DNA of 64,000 nt from Micavibrio sp. (GTDB lineage: Bacteria; Pseudomonadota; Alphaproteobacteria; Micavibrionales; Micavibrionaceae): NCBI GenBank assembly GCA_030824965.1, contig JAPJQV010000005.1, positions 62,001-126,000 of the forward strand, in the 5' to 3' direction. The position numbers and the translations under genes were made by a program. Positions within the stretch are counted from its first letter, which is position 1, and every line of letters starts with the position of its first letter. The notes beneath the pieces were generated by a model that was not told the DNA's origin, made no database searches, and saw only the letters and a list, made by a program, of their open reading frames with translations. Shown here one piece after another: positions 45,401 to 54,638 of this stretch.

Positions 45401-47787
45401 GTGTTAATGATCCCTGCATTTACCACGCTTATATTACGCGCACTCGATACTCCCGAAGTAAACAACAGTGTGCCGCCACCACTCATGGCAATATTGGCGC
45501 TTGCACTTCCAAGATTACTATCAGAAGAAATAGCAAGAGTTCCTTGATTTATATTAGTTCCGCCGGAATATGTGTTGGCACCTGACAGTGTTAGGGTCCC
45601 TGTGCCGGATTTAGTTAGAGTGCCTGTGCCCGAAATAACACCTGAAGCTGTTGTGGTAAAACCATTCGTATCAATCGCGTTATTACTAGCACCAAGCAAA
45701 ATGTCATGCGTATTCGTATAGGCCGCTCCAGATTGAAGTGTTCCACTGTTGAGTGCGATTGAGCCTGTGCCGAAATTATTATCTGCAGAAGCGTTAATGG
45801 CGCTGTTTGAAACGGTTGTTCCACCGGAATAGGTATTTGCACCTGAAAGAGTTACAAAGGCGCCGCCGGTGCTGTTTACGGTTAGCATACCTGTGCCGGA
45901 AATAGTTCCTGCGATATTGTAGGTCGTACCATTGACAACTTTTTGAATGGTCCCGCCACCTGCGCCCAGGACAATGTTTCTTGAACTGATAGTATTGGAT
46001 GCAAGTTGTGCTCTTAAAATGCCGCCGTCTAAAGTTAATGCGCCGGATGTTGCGCCAAGATTATTATCCGAGGAAAATGTTACTGTGCCACCAGTTATGG
46101 TCGTGCCGCCTGTATAGGTATTGGTACCTGAAAGTGTCAGGGTGCCGATACCGGATTTCGTTAAACGTCCTGCTCCAGAAATAATGCCGGAAACTGTCGT
46201 ATTAAATCCATTCGTATCGATTGTGCCGTTGCTGGCTCCAAGAGATATAGCATGAGTGTTTGTATAGGCTGCGCCGGATTGCAGCGTGCCGCCATTTAAG
46301 GTCAATGTGCTGGAGGCAGCGCCTATATTATTATCGGCGCTTACATTCAAAGCTCCGCCTAGAATTGTTGTGCCCCCCGTATATGTGCTGGCTCCGGTGA
46401 GCGTTACAGTGCCCGCTAATTGTTTAAGAAGGTTGCCTGTGCCCGAAATGATCGCGTTATAAGTACTGTTAGAAGCCGTATTAATCGAGAGAGTGCCGGA
46501 GTTAGCGACATTCCCTGTGCCCAAGGTGCCGGGTGTTGCGGCAACGGTTCCTGCCGAAATGATTAAGCCGCCGGAAAAGCTATTGGAGCCAGACAAGCTA
46601 AGAGTTCCTGAGCCTGTTTTTGTTAAAGAGCCTGCACCTGATATCACGCCGGAGAACGTCGTATTAAATCCATTCGTATCAATCCCACCGCTATTTGCGC
46701 CGAGTGATATAGCGTGAGTATTCGTATAGGCTGCGCCAGATTGCAGCCTGCCACCATCAAGTATGACCGACCCTGTGCCAAGATTATTATCAGCGCTTAT
46801 ATTCAATGCGCCCGCATATATGTATGCACCGCCTGAATAGGTATTGGCCCCTGTAAGAGAGACGGTTCCCGTCCCATATTTGTTTATCCTACCCGAGCCG
46901 GATACAACACCTGAATAAGTCCCATTTGTATTCTGTGTAAAAGTGAGATTTGAATTATTGGTAATATTTCCAGTGATAGATGAGGTTGTGCCTTGGAGAT
47001 TTGCACCCGCATTAATCGTAGTTCCGCCTGTGTAAGTATTCGCGCCGTCGAGCGACAATGTCGAGCCGCTGACCGTAAGCGATCCGGCTCCTGAAATGAT
47101 TCCTGATGTACCACCAAAGCTGGCTTGATCAAATGTTACATTTGCGCCGCTGGAAACGGCAAGGTTGCCGGACATGCTTGTCGTGTTGCCTTGAAGTGTT
47201 CCCCCGGTAATGTTCCATGCTTGATTACCTGTGCCGGTTAGAATCCATGTTCCTGTGTCATTTTTTATGAACTGATCAAACCCGATATATTTAGTGCCGA
47301 TATCGTTGACGTTTAGCGTGCCGCCGCCTTGCCTCAAGCGGAACTGATCCGCGGTGCTTCCGGCAACAACGTTTCCAGTGATATTGGAGGTAGAATAAAT
47401 ATTGAAATTAGCATTGGAATTGCCAAAATTGATAGCTGTACCGCCACCTCCCGTAATTGTACCATTCGCATAAACTGTACCGCCGGTAACGTTTATTGCC
47501 GTCAGATTGCTGGCGACAGTGGAACTGGCGTTCGTAGTTATCGTTGAATTAAACCCAAGGTTTATTGCATTCACCCCGGTAGTATTTATGGAAGCGCTTG
47601 GATTTACGGTAAGGCTAACATTATCGACATTGCCTGAAACGCCTGTGGTGTCGGTGCCATTGCAGGATATGATTGCTCCTGCTGTGGGAGTATTTGTCGA
47701 GCACGCGGCTATAGCCTCCCCTGATGAAAAGGCAAGTGTCAGAATACCGATCAGGGCTGTTCCTGAGAGGAGGCAGGCGCGAGTCAT
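42496..47787 (-). CDS. giant autotransporter adhesin with PATR-type passenger
   Basis: A type V secreted protein of about 1763 residues. The signal peptide ends SGEAIA|ACSTN. The passenger holds 14 autotransporter-associated strand repeats of the type LTLSGANTYSGGTTISGG (about residues 240-1240). The C-terminal barrel of about 280 residues (from KKNFWSEVFGSRGHSDS) ends with Phe (GIKVPF). The start is ATG 47787; a TTG at 47796 is also possible. No good ribosome site is visible. It is transcribed against yebC and ruvC. Adhesion or biofilm function is inferred from the family. Confidence 0.93.
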   Translation of the reverse strand: MTRACLLSGTALIGILTLAFSSGEAIAACSTNTPTAGAIISCNGTDTTGVSGNVDNVSLTVNPSASINTTGVNAINLGFNSTITTNASSTVASNLTAINVTGGTVYANGTITGGGGTAINFGNSNANFNIYSTSNITGNVVAGSTADQFRLRQGGGTLNVNDIGTKYIGFDQFIKNDTGTWILTGTGNQAWNITGGTLQGNTTSMSGNLAVSSGANVTFDQASFGGTSGIISGAGSLTVSGSTLSLDGANTYTGGTTINAGANLQGTTSSITGNITNNSNLTFTQNTNGTYSGVVSGSGRINKYGTGTVSLTGANTYSGGAYIYAGALNISADNNLGTGSVILDGGRLQSGAAYTNTHAISLGANSGGIDTNGFNTTFSGVISGAGSLTKTGSGTLSLSGSNSFSGGLIISAGTVAATPGTLGTGNVANSGTLSINTASNSTYNAIISGTGNLLKQLAGTVTLTGASTYTGGTTILGGALNVSADNNIGAASSTLTLNGGTLQSGAAYTNTHAISLGASNGTIDTNGFNTTVSGIISGAGRLTKSGIGTLTLSGTNTYTGGTTITGGTVTFSSDNNLGATSGALTLDGGILRAQLASNTISSRNIVLGAGGGTIQKVVNGTTYNIAGTISGTGMLTVNSTGGAFVTLSGANTYSGGTTVSNSAINASADNNFGTGSIALNSGTLQSGAAYTNTHDILLGASNNAIDTNGFTTTASGVISGTGTLTKSGTGTLTLSGANTYSGGTNINQGTLAISSDSNLGSASANIAMSGGGTLLFTSGVSSARNISVVNAGIINTSSNNVTLSGAVSGSGELIKSGSGRLILSGTNTYSGGTSITNGIVTVSADSNLGTGSVTLNGGTLQSGAVYANTHAVSLGSSGGTIDTNGFNTTASGVISGTGVLTKTGTGTLTLSGSNTYFGNTLISGGTLSGNTASVRGNVAISSGANLLFDQSTDDSFSNIISGAGSLAKSGGGVLVLSGANTYTGGTTISSGALVVDSTTLPGNVTNNSLLAFSQASTGTYAGVISGSGSLLKAGAGTLILSGGNTYTGGTLITGGTLVGTTTSLQGDIANDSVLAFNQTANGIYASNISGTGSFIKAGSGNVTLTGLNTYSGGTTVSAGTLTGNTDSIQGDIDNNASVVFNQTMDDIYAGNMSGLGSLTKTGAGILTLTGLNNYSGGTTVSAGTLSGNTNTLQGDITNNSTLTFDQSFNGVYAGVISGTGSLIKSGNGNLILSGNNSYTGGTTISGGRLSINGTIAGTTTVGASGTLGGNGNFGIIIANGRIAPGNSIGTMNVTGPVTFNSGSVFEVEVNAAGNSDRLIATGAITINGGTVDIRAASGTYADTTVYNNIIQGLSRTGIFSGVTTDLMFLTPTLSYDATSVDLTLARNDVDFAVVADDEVQAGVANAVQDLGSGNDLYIAFSGLNMTEASAALDTLSGEHNAGITTATAQSASVIKNVITSRMQNLGSENIDDIAPAAGNDNNFGIKKNFWSEVFGSRGHSDSKDTAPAQNRESSGALFGGDAELADDVFIGAFGGYEIGEVYTDSQNANSDVDSYHAGIYASKNITPSWRISTSLIGSYHDISTTRHISFTGFSETPKGETNGYTITPAIETGYKLSVSNATLEPFMGLSLTHSYIDSYSEKDGGSANLDVDSVSQTNFSHVLGFRLGKSFQITDETDVSLTARAGWNHIYGDLDTSQTMQFSGGTTPFDVKGAGLARDSAVFGAGADIALGFSDATAYLNYAGEVSKDTDNHGVMLGIKVPF
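44040..47075 (-). repeat. tandem repeat region coding the autotransporter passenger
   Basis: Three unit types interleave. The first is a core strand repeat ending in NTYxGGTTIxxG, with 14 copies. The second is a longer unit with LQSGAAYTNTHAISLGA and IDTNGFNTTxSGVISGxG, with four copies. The third has GNTxSxxGDIxNNSxLxFxQ, with about seven copies. Nearly identical nucleotide blocks of more than 20 nt recur (for example around 46199 and 46659), so recombination could change copy number. Confidence 0.85.
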
Positions 47788-47871
47788 AAGCTTCAAATAA
47801 CTTACAATTTTTATGCCAGATAAGCTAATAAGAAAGATATTATTTTCAAATGATTATAAAGGTTTTCTGCA

Positions 47872-48375
47872 GTGCGAATTATTGGCATAGATCCAGGCCT
47901 TGAGCATACGGGTTGGGGAATTATTGAATCTACTGGATCACGTATAAGTTTTGTCGCGGCAGGAGTTATCAATACCAGTCCCAAATCCGCGATTGCAGCG
48001 CGTTTAGTCCATATTGATGCCGAATTGCAAAATGTTTTGAATATATGGAAACCAGAAAGTGCGGCTGTTGAAGAAACTTTCGTTAATAAAAATGCAGCGT
48101 CTTCGCTGAAGCTTGGGCAGGCGCGGGGAATCGCGCTTTTGGTTCCGGCGCGGGCAGGGTTGGAAGTAGCGGAATATTCTACCAATCTTATCAAAAAATC
48201 CGTGGTCGGAAACGGGCATGCAGATAAAACCCAAATTGGGATGATGATACGCATGCTTTTACCTAATTGTGGAGAACAAGGGTCTGATGCCTGTGACGCC
48301 TTGGCAGTTGCGATTTGCCATGCACATCATGCACAATCATCAAATACGATTCGTAACGCTCTCAAAGGCCAATAA
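47872..48375 (+). CDS. ruvC: Holliday junction resolvase RuvC
   Basis: A 167-residue endonuclease resolving Holliday junctions. It starts at GTG 47872 with MRIIGIDPGLEHTGWG, whose Asp7 is catalytic. Further catalytic acids lie in VEETFVNKN and in the C-terminal SDACDALAVAICH. It overlaps ruvA by one base (TAATG) and heads the ruvCAB-tol operon. Confidence 0.97.
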   Translation: MRIIGIDPGLEHTGWGIIESTGSRISFVAAGVINTSPKSAIAARLVHIDAELQNVLNIWKPESAAVEETFVNKNAASSLKLGQARGIALLVPARAGLEVAEYSTNLIKKSVVGNGHADKTQIGMMIRMLLPNCGEQGSDACDALAVAICHAHHAQSSNTIRNALKGQ

Positions 48376-49001
48376 TGTTCGCAAAATTAACGGGCAAAAT
48401 CGATACGCTGTTTCAGGACGGCCTTATTCTCGACGTGAACGGCGTGGGGTATCACGTCTTTGCGTCCGGCAGGACTCTGGGATTGATTGGGAATTTAGGT
48501 GACCCCACGAGTCTTTTGATCGAAACCCATGTCCGCGAAGATCATATTCATCTTTACGGTTTTTCAAGTGCAGCCGAAAGAGACTGGTTCAAGATTTTAA
48601 CAGGAGTTCAAGGGGTTGGTGCGCGTTCCGGACTCGCCATCTTAACTACATGTCCCCCTGATAGGCTAATAGTCGCCATAGCTGCCAATGATACGGCGAT
48701 TTTGCGCCAGGCAGAAGGTGTCGGCCCGAAACTTGCAACGCGGATCGTCTCCGAGCTGAAAAGCAAAGTCGAGAACATGAATATCGGTGTTGTGCCAGTC
48801 TCTGAATTCGTGCCGAAGAAAAAAGGCGAAGTTGAAAAAGCGCCTGCACCGAATGTAGATCAAGATGCAGTGTCGGCTTTGGTGAATTTAGGATATGGAC
48901 GCACGGATGCGTTCACCGCTGTGATGAATGTACGCCAGACATCGAATGATGATAGCCTTGATGTTATTATTCGTCTTGCCTTGAAAGAACTATCATCATG
49001 A
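48375..49001 (+). CDS. ruvA: Holliday junction branch migration protein RuvA
   Basis: A 208-residue junction-binding subunit that tetramerises and loads RuvB. Domain I begins [20 protein letters not shown]; the HhH domain II includes [16 protein letters not shown] and [15 protein letters not shown]; domain III is the C-terminal helical bundle ([13 protein letters not shown]). The spacer before domain III is Lys/Glu/Pro-rich. It overlaps ruvB by 4 nt. Confidence 0.97.
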   Translation: MFAKLTGKIDTLFQDGLILDVNGVGYHVFASGRTLGLIGNLGDPTSLLIETHVREDHIHLYGFSSAAERDWFKILTGVQGVGARSGLAILTTCPPDRLIVAIAANDTAILRQAEGVGPKLATRIVSELKSKVENMNIGVVPVSEFVPKKKGEVEKAPAPNVDQDAVSALVNLGYGRTDAFTAVMNVRQTSNDDSLDVIIRLALKELSS

Positions 49002-50023
49002 AAGCGAATGAACTATCACCAGAGATCGGCGAAGATGAAATTCTGGACGAGAACCAGATACGTCCGCAAACATTGGCTGAATTTGTCGGCCAGAAGGCCC
49101 TGCGCGAAAACTTAAGCGTTTTTATCAAAGCGGCCAAGTCACGCAAGGACGTTCTGGACCATGTTCTTTTCTTTGGCCCTCCGGGACTCGGCAAAACGAC
49201 TCTGGCGCAGATTGTAGCCCGAGAGCTAGGTGTCGGATTTCGCGCCACATCAGGACCAGTAATTGCAAAGGCCGGCGATCTGGCGGCGTTGCTAACAAAT
49301 TTACAGCCGAACGATGTATTGTTTATCGATGAAATTCACCGTTTAAATCCTGCCGTCGAAGAAATTCTCTACCCGGCGATGGAAGACCGCAAGCTTGATC
49401 TGATGATCGGAGAAGGTCCGGCAGCCCGCTCGGTGCAGATCGACCTACCGCCGTTTACACTTGTCGGCGCGACAACGCGGTCAGGTTTATTAACCAATCC
49501 TTTGCGGGACCGTTTCGGAATTCCGCTGAGGCTGGAATTTTATGATACAGACGAGTTAACCTTAATTGTGAAGAGAATTGCAAAAGTCGTTGATGTGCCT
49601 ATCACCGAGGACGGCGCGCAAGAGATTGCCAAAAGATCGCGCGGTACGCCGCGTCTTGCCGGGCGTTTAACGCGCCGCGTTCGGGATTTCGCGCATGTAG
49701 GCGGCAAGGATAAAATCGATGCCAAGGCGGCGGATTATGCGCTGACAAGGCTAGATGTTGATAATAAGGGTCTGGATAGCATGGATAGACGTTATCTGAA
49801 ATGCATCGCCGAGAAATATGCCGGCGGCCCAGTGGGTATTGAGACTTTGGCGGCAATTTTGGCGGAACAGCGCGATGTTATCGAAGATGTTGTTGAGCCT
49901 TATCTATTGCAGCAAGGTCTTATCCAGCGGACGCCTCGTGGGCGTGTCTTATCGGCGGAAGGGTTCCGTTATCTCGGTTTAAAGCCGACCCAATCCTCAC
50001 AAACAGCGCTTTTTGACGAATAA
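48998..50023 (+). CDS. ruvB: Holliday junction helicase RuvB
   Basis: A 341-residue AAA+ motor driving branch migration. Its N-terminus is [18 protein letters not shown], Walker [13 protein letters not shown], Walker [11 protein letters not shown], and sensor 1 [11 protein letters not shown]. The C-terminal winged helix ends [15 protein letters not shown]. It overlaps ruvA by 4 nt and shares its last base with the ybgC start. Confidence 0.98.
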   Translation: MKANELSPEIGEDEILDENQIRPQTLAEFVGQKALRENLSVFIKAAKSRKDVLDHVLFFGPPGLGKTTLAQIVARELGVGFRATSGPVIAKAGDLAALLTNLQPNDVLFIDEIHRLNPAVEEILYPAMEDRKLDLMIGEGPAARSVQIDLPPFTLVGATTRSGLLTNPLRDRFGIPLRLEFYDTDELTLIVKRIAKVVDVPITEDGAQEIAKRSRGTPRLAGRLTRRVRDFAHVGGKDKIDAKAADYALTRLDVDNKGLDSMDRRYLKCIAEKYAGGPVGIETLAAILAEQRDVIEDVVEPYLLQQGLIQRTPRGRVLSAEGFRYLGLKPTQSSQTALFDE

Positions 50024-50445
50024 TGACACACGAAATCCAATGCCGAGTTTATTACGAAGACACCGATGCCGGCGGGGTCATGTATCATGCCAATCACATA
50101 AAATTCTGCGAGCGCGGGCGGACGGAATTTCTTCGATCCTTTGAGCTGCAAAATAGTAATTTGCATGCTGAGAACGGCGTTTTATTTGTTGTCAGGCATT
50201 TGGAAGCAGACTATTTTAAGCCCGCGCGACTCGACGATCTTCTGACGGTCAAAACTTCCCTGAAAAGCATTAAAAATACGAGTTTTTTGATGAGGCAGGA
50301 AATCTTCAAAGATGAAGAGGTTTTGTTCGGCATGAATGTTCTTCTTGTTACCGTAAACACGCAAGGACGGCCAACGGCCTTGCCCGATACTATAAAAGAA
50401 TTATTTAAGTCATCTATAGAAAGTTTTGGGGAGCCAAGCACATGA
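50023..50445 (+). CDS. ybgC: Tol-Pal associated acyl-CoA thioesterase YbgC
   Basis: A 140-residue hot-dog-fold thioesterase acting on acyl-CoA or acyl-ACP. The active-site segment is RVYYEDTDAGGVMYHANHIK with the catalytic Asp. It heads the tol part of the operon, overlapping ruvB by one base and tolQ by 4 nt. Expression is therefore tied to both neighbours. Confidence 0.95.
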   Translation: MTHEIQCRVYYEDTDAGGVMYHANHIKFCERGRTEFLRSFELQNSNLHAENGVLFVVRHLEADYFKPARLDDLLTVKTSLKSIKNTSFLMRQEIFKDEEVLFGMNVLLVTVNTQGRPTALPDTIKELFKSSIESFGEPST

Positions 50446-51221
50446 CCGCAGAAACCGCCACCGTACCCGTCGCCGACGAAGCACTGAAAAGTACTTTAGC
50501 CGGAGCTCCAGTCGCCCACGATCTTTCCCCTTTTGCGTTGTTCATGAATGCCGACATGATCGTAAAATCAGTCATGATCTGTCTGATCGTTATGTCAGTG
50601 TGGTGTTGGACGATTATGATCCATAAACGCATGACATTGAAAAAGCTGAACCGTCGCGCGGACCGTTTTGAAGATGCGTTCTGGTCCGGCGAGCCGATGG
50701 ACAAGCTTTACCAGCGCGTCAAGAAATCGCCTGCCGATCCGCTTCTGGCAACATTTTCTGCGGGCATGGAAGAATGGCAGGCGGGGATCGCGGCAGGTAT
50801 TCCATCTAGCGAAAGCCTTCAGGCCAGTTTGAAGCAGCGCGTTGAGCGTTCCATGTCGATCGCCATTATCCGCGAGATGCAAATCCTTGAGCGCGGCATG
50901 ACATTTCTTGCGACGACCGGTTCGACCGCAACGTTTATCGGTTTGTTCGGGACAGTGTGGGGGATTATGAACTCATTCACCGCTATTGCTTCTATGAATA
51001 ATACATCGCTTGCCGTTGTTGCGCCGGGTATTGCCGAGGCTTTGTTTGCAACGGCCGCTGGTCTCGTTGCAGCTATTCCGGCGATGGTTGCGTATAACGT
51101 GTTTTCATCTCGGCTGGCGCGTTACGCGGACCGCCTGCATGCTTTCGCAACGGAATTTACCGCCATTATGTCGCGTCATCTGGATAGTTCCGATCGTGGT
51201 TCTTCCCGCAGGGTGGCATAA
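50442..51221 (+). CDS. tolQ: TolQ proton channel subunit
   Basis: A 259-residue inner-membrane protein with three helices: VKSVMICLIVMSVWCWTIMI, TFLATTGSTATFIGLFGTVW, and AEALFATAAGLVAAIPAMVA. The second and third contain the conserved small residues of the MotA/TolQ/ExbB family. With TolR it uses the proton gradient to power the Tol system during outer-membrane constriction. Confidence 0.96.
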   Translation: MTAETATVPVADEALKSTLAGAPVAHDLSPFALFMNADMIVKSVMICLIVMSVWCWTIMIHKRMTLKKLNRRADRFEDAFWSGEPMDKLYQRVKKSPADPLLATFSAGMEEWQAGIAAGIPSSESLQASLKQRVERSMSIAIIREMQILERGMTFLATTGSTATFIGLFGTVWGIMNSFTAIASMNNTSLAVVAPGIAEALFATAAGLVAAIPAMVAYNVFSSRLARYADRLHAFATEFTAIMSRHLDSSDRGSSRRVA

Positions 51222-51223
51222 CG

Positions 51224-51664
51224 ATGGGTATGAACGTTCCAACACGCGGATCGGGGAGGGGCGGTTATCGCCCAATGTCCGAAATCAACGTAACGCCGTT
51301 CATCGACGTTATGCTGGTTCTTCTGATTGTATTCATGGTAACGGCGCCGCTTTTGAACACGGGGGTACCGGTAGACCTTCCGAAATCCGAAGCCAATGCA
51401 ATCAATGATAAGGACGAGAAGCCGTTGGAAGTGTCCGTTGATAAAAACGGGCAGGCTTATATCGGCGAGACATCCGTAAACCGCGAGCAATTGATCGAAA
51501 AGCTTTCGGCTATCACAGGAAACGATATGGATCGCCGCGTGTTTATTAAAGCAGATACGACCGTTTCCTATGGCGATGTCATGGGAATTATCGGCGCGAT
51601 CAATAAAGCAGGATATACCAAAGTCGCCTTGATTTCACAGCCAGGCAAACCTTCTAGAAAATAA
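51224..51664 (+). CDS. tolR: TolR
   Basis: A 146-residue ExbD/TolR protein with a single N-terminal helix containing the proton-path Asp (SEINVTPFIDVMLVLLIVFM) and a periplasmic domain that ends TKVALISQPGKPSRK. It forms the motor with TolQ. It begins 2 nt after tolQ's stop. Confidence 0.96.
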   Translation: MGMNVPTRGSGRGGYRPMSEINVTPFIDVMLVLLIVFMVTAPLLNTGVPVDLPKSEANAINDKDEKPLEVSVDKNGQAYIGETSVNREQLIEKLSAITGNDMDRRVFIKADTTVSYGDVMGIIGAINKAGYTKVALISQPGKPSRK

Positions 51665-51686
51665 TCTCTATTCCTTATCGGAAATC

Positions 51687-52586
51687 ATGTCTGAAGATAA
51701 AAAAACTGCAACCAACGATACGATGAAGACGCCGCTGATTATATCAGGGGTTATTCATGCTGTGGTTTTCTTGCTGGTGATTTTCGGTCTGCCGCATTTC
51801 AAGACAGAGCCTCAGATAGCTGAATCCATACCAATAGATATGGTTGCCGATATTTCGGAGATGACGACAACGAATAAGCCTCCGGTCAAAGCGCCAAAAC
51901 CAAAAGAAGAAAAGAAAAAGGAAGAGCCTCCACCGCCAAAGAAGGAGCCGCCGAAACCTTTGCCTCCCAAAGAGGCGACGCCGCCCGATCAGGAAGAATT
52001 AAAAGAGCCGCCAAAGAAAGAAGAAGCGGTAGTGAAAGACGATCTTGCGCCGCCGAAGCCGAAGGAAAAGCCTAAGCCAGTTAAAAAGACTGAGCCGAAA
52101 AAACCAACCCCGAAAAAACCCGAAAAGAAAAAAGAAGAAGACACGACACAGGATTTCGATAAGCTTCTGCAAAATCTAGCAGAGGATGATCCGCCTCAGC
52201 CTGACTCGGATGAACCGGAAAGTAAATTAATGACGGAACCGACGCCTTCCCCTAACGTTAGCAAATTTTCCGATGTTTTAAGCATGTCGGAACAGGATGC
52301 GCTTCGTCAACAATTGGCGGGATGCTGGAATATCAATCCTGGTTTGATGAACGCTCAGGATCTGGCGGTTGAGGTTAAGGTGACCGTAAATCCAGACCGG
52401 ACTGTCAATTCTGTAAAGATCGTCGATCAGGCAAGATATAATTCCGACACATTCTTCCGGGCGATGGCGGATTCTGCTCTTCGCGCTGTGCAAAATCCGC
52501 GCTGCAGCCCTTTAAGATTGCCGGAAGATAAGTATAATCTCTGGCGAGATATGACCGTAGTTTTTGACCCTAAGGAAATGTTCTAA
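51687..52586 (+). CDS. tolA: TolA
   Basis: A 299-residue bridge protein. One membrane helix (LIISGVIHAVVFLLVIFGLP) is followed by a long Pro/Lys/Glu-rich rod (residues 55-180). The C-terminal TolA/TonB-like domain has CWNINPGLMNAQDLAVEVKV and ends DMTVVFDPKEMF. It connects the TolQR motor to TolB-Pal. It ends directly before tolB. Confidence 0.93.
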   Translation: MSEDKKTATNDTMKTPLIISGVIHAVVFLLVIFGLPHFKTEPQIAESIPIDMVADISEMTTTNKPPVKAPKPKEEKKKEEPPPPKKEPPKPLPPKEATPPDQEELKEPPKKEEAVVKDDLAPPKPKEKPKPVKKTEPKKPTPKKPEKKKEEDTTQDFDKLLQNLAEDDPPQPDSDEPESKLMTEPTPSPNVSKFSDVLSMSEQDALRQQLAGCWNINPGLMNAQDLAVEVKVTVNPDRTVNSVKIVDQARYNSDTFFRAMADSALRAVQNPRCSPLRLPEDKYNLWRDMTVVFDPKEMF

Positions 52587-53882
52587 ATGACCCGCTTTAT
52601 CCTAGCTTTTGTCGCTATTCTTTTTGCCGCTTCTCCGGCGTTTGCCGAATTGCGCGTCGATGTCAACCGCGGTGTGTCAGAGCCTATTCCAATCGCTATT
52701 GCAGATTTTGCTTCGGCAGACGCCAGCGGATCGGAATTTGCAACCGGTATTCCATCGGTCATTACGAACAACCTCGTCGGAACAGGCCTGTTCCGCGCAA
52801 TCGATAAAAAAGCCTTTATTCAGGACTCAGCCTCCATGCAGCAACAAATTCGTTTTCCTGAATGGAAAGCGATCAATGCACAAGCTTTGGTAACTGGTGT
52901 CGTAACAAAAGCCGGTGACGGCCGTACCCGGGTTGAATTCCGCCTGTTCGACGTATTCGGCCAGCAGCAATTAGCCGGTATGGCTTACATGACGACACCG
53001 CAAAACTGGCGTCGTATCGCGCATATTATATCCGATGAAATTTACAAACGCCTGACAGGTGAGAACGGATATTTTGACTCCCGCATCGTTTTCATTTCCG
53101 AAAGCGGTCCGGCGACGGCGCGTGTCAAACGTCTGGCGATTATGGATCAGGATGGAGCAAATCAACGAGCGCTGACCGATGGCCGTGATCTTGTTTTGAC
53201 ACCGCGCTTTTCACCGAACCAGCATATGTTGACCTATCTTGCTTTCGTTGGCGGCAAACCTCGGGTTTATTTGTACGATCTGGAATCCGGTCGTCAGGAA
53301 GTTCTGGGGGATTTCCCAGGGATGACATTCTCGCCACGCTTCTCGCCGGACGGATCAAGACTGATTTACTCCATGGCACAAAACGGTAATACCGATATCT
53401 ATTCTATGGATTTACGTTCCCGTCGCCCGCAACGTCTGACATCAGAAGCCGGGATCGATACCGCGCCGAGCTATTCTCCTGATGGAAGCCAAGTTACTTT
53501 TGAGTCTGACCGTGGCGGCACCCAGCAAATTTACGTGATGTCCGCAGGCGGCGGCGGTGCAAAACGCATTACATTTGGCGAAGGTCGCTATGCGTCACCA
53601 GTCTGGTCGCCGCGTGGTGATTTGATTGCTTTCACGAAAATGCTTAAAGGCAAATTCTATATTGGTGTCGTACGCCCGGATGGAACCGGAGAGCGTCTCC
53701 TGACGAATGGTTACCACATGGAAGGCCCTACATGGGCGCCGAATGGGCGTGTTATTGCCTTCTTCCGCGAGCAGGGTAATTCTGCCGGACTTTATAGTAT
53801 TGACCTGACAGGCTTTAATGAGAGAAAATTAAAGACACCAGGCGATGCTTCTGATCCTGCCTGGTCACCAATGAACCCATAA
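52587..53882 (+). CDS. tolB: TolB
   Basis: A 431-residue periplasmic protein with a signal peptide ([20 protein letters not shown]), an N-terminal alpha/beta domain and a six-bladed beta-propeller whose repeats show [24 protein letters not shown] and WAPNGRVI. It normally binds Pal and TolA. No pal gene follows. The next gene starts 18 nt downstream. Confidence 0.97.
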   Translation: MTRFILAFVAILFAASPAFAELRVDVNRGVSEPIPIAIADFASADASGSEFATGIPSVITNNLVGTGLFRAIDKKAFIQDSASMQQQIRFPEWKAINAQALVTGVVTKAGDGRTRVEFRLFDVFGQQQLAGMAYMTTPQNWRRIAHIISDEIYKRLTGENGYFDSRIVFISESGPATARVKRLAIMDQDGANQRALTDGRDLVLTPRFSPNQHMLTYLAFVGGKPRVYLYDLESGRQEVLGDFPGMTFSPRFSPDGSRLIYSMAQNGNTDIYSMDLRSRRPQRLTSEAGIDTAPSYSPDGSQVTFESDRGGTQQIYVMSAGGGGAKRITFGEGRYASPVWSPRGDLIAFTKMLKGKFYIGVVRPDGTGERLLTNGYHMEGPTWAPNGRVIAFFREQGNSAGLYSIDLTGFNERKLKTPGDASDPAWSPMNP

Positions 53883-53900
53883 AATTAAAGGGGGGTTGTC

Positions 53901-54638
53901 ATGAAAGGTTTTACACTCGTCGAACTATCGATTGTGATGATTATCATCGGTCTTCTAATCGGTGGCGTCCTCAAAGGTCAGGAGCTGATTGAAAACTCCA
54001 GGATCAATAATCTTGTTTCAACTATTACGGCGATTAAGACCGCGCATAATACTTTTGTAGATTCTTATAAAGGTATTCCTGGAGACCTAACAAGCCCGGA
54101 AGGAAAGATTGCCGGCTGTGACGCGACAAAGTTCTGTGCCGGCGGTAACGGGAATTTAAAAATCGGTACGCCTTATTCAGGCGGAGAAGCGCTTGGAGCG
54201 AAATTCTTTAACGATGCTGAGACAACTCAATACTGGAAACACCTGGCCTTGGCTGACTTGCTTGGTGGCATTGTTCCGGGTGCCAATCCTGCCACGCCGG
54301 AATGGGGCCAAACTCATCCGGCTTTGGCCTTGGGAGGGGGGCTGGAAATTTATTATGAAGGCGTCGGAATACCTGGCGATCCTCGCCCAGGTCATTTTCT
54401 TCGCTATACCAATCAAGGCTTAAGCCCTACTTTGCAGGATACGGCCGGCCAAGCGGCTGTAACTCCAAGAATGGGAGAGAGAATAGACCGCAAGATGGAC
54501 GATGGTGCGCCGTTGTCTGGAGAAGTAACCGTTTGGGATTACGGCGATTTCGGATGCGATAACCGGGCGGATGGCACGGTTGGATTTGACGCGAGCATTA
54601 ATGTCAAAAGCTGCGTTATGTTCTTTAAAATGCAGTGA
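53901..54638 (+). CDS. type IV prepilin/pseudopilin (245 aa)
   Basis: The N-terminus MKGFTLVELSIVMIIIGLLI is a textbook prepilin: short basic leader, cleavage after Gly, Phe at +1 and Glu at +5. A long helix follows, then a Gly/Pro-rich globular region with four cysteines. The ATG has GGGGGG a few bases upstream. It occupies the position of pal in the usual tol order. A minor pilin or secretion pseudopilin role is inferred; no assembly genes are visible. Confidence 0.9.
   Translation: MKGFTLVELSIVMIIIGLLIGGVLKGQELIENSRINNLVSTITAIKTAHNTFVDSYKGIPGDLTSPEGKIAGCDATKFCAGGNGNLKIGTPYSGGEALGAKFFNDAETTQYWKHLALADLLGGIVPGANPATPEWGQTHPALALGGGLEIYYEGVGIPGDPRPGHFLRYTNQGLSPTLQDTAGQAAVTPRMGERIDRKMDDGAPLSGEVTVWDYGDFGCDNRADGTVGFDASINVKSCVMFFKMQ

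Noticed and set aside
44040..47075. CRISPR-like array
   Set aside because: The repeats are coding, imperfect and lie in one open frame encoding autotransporter strand repeats.
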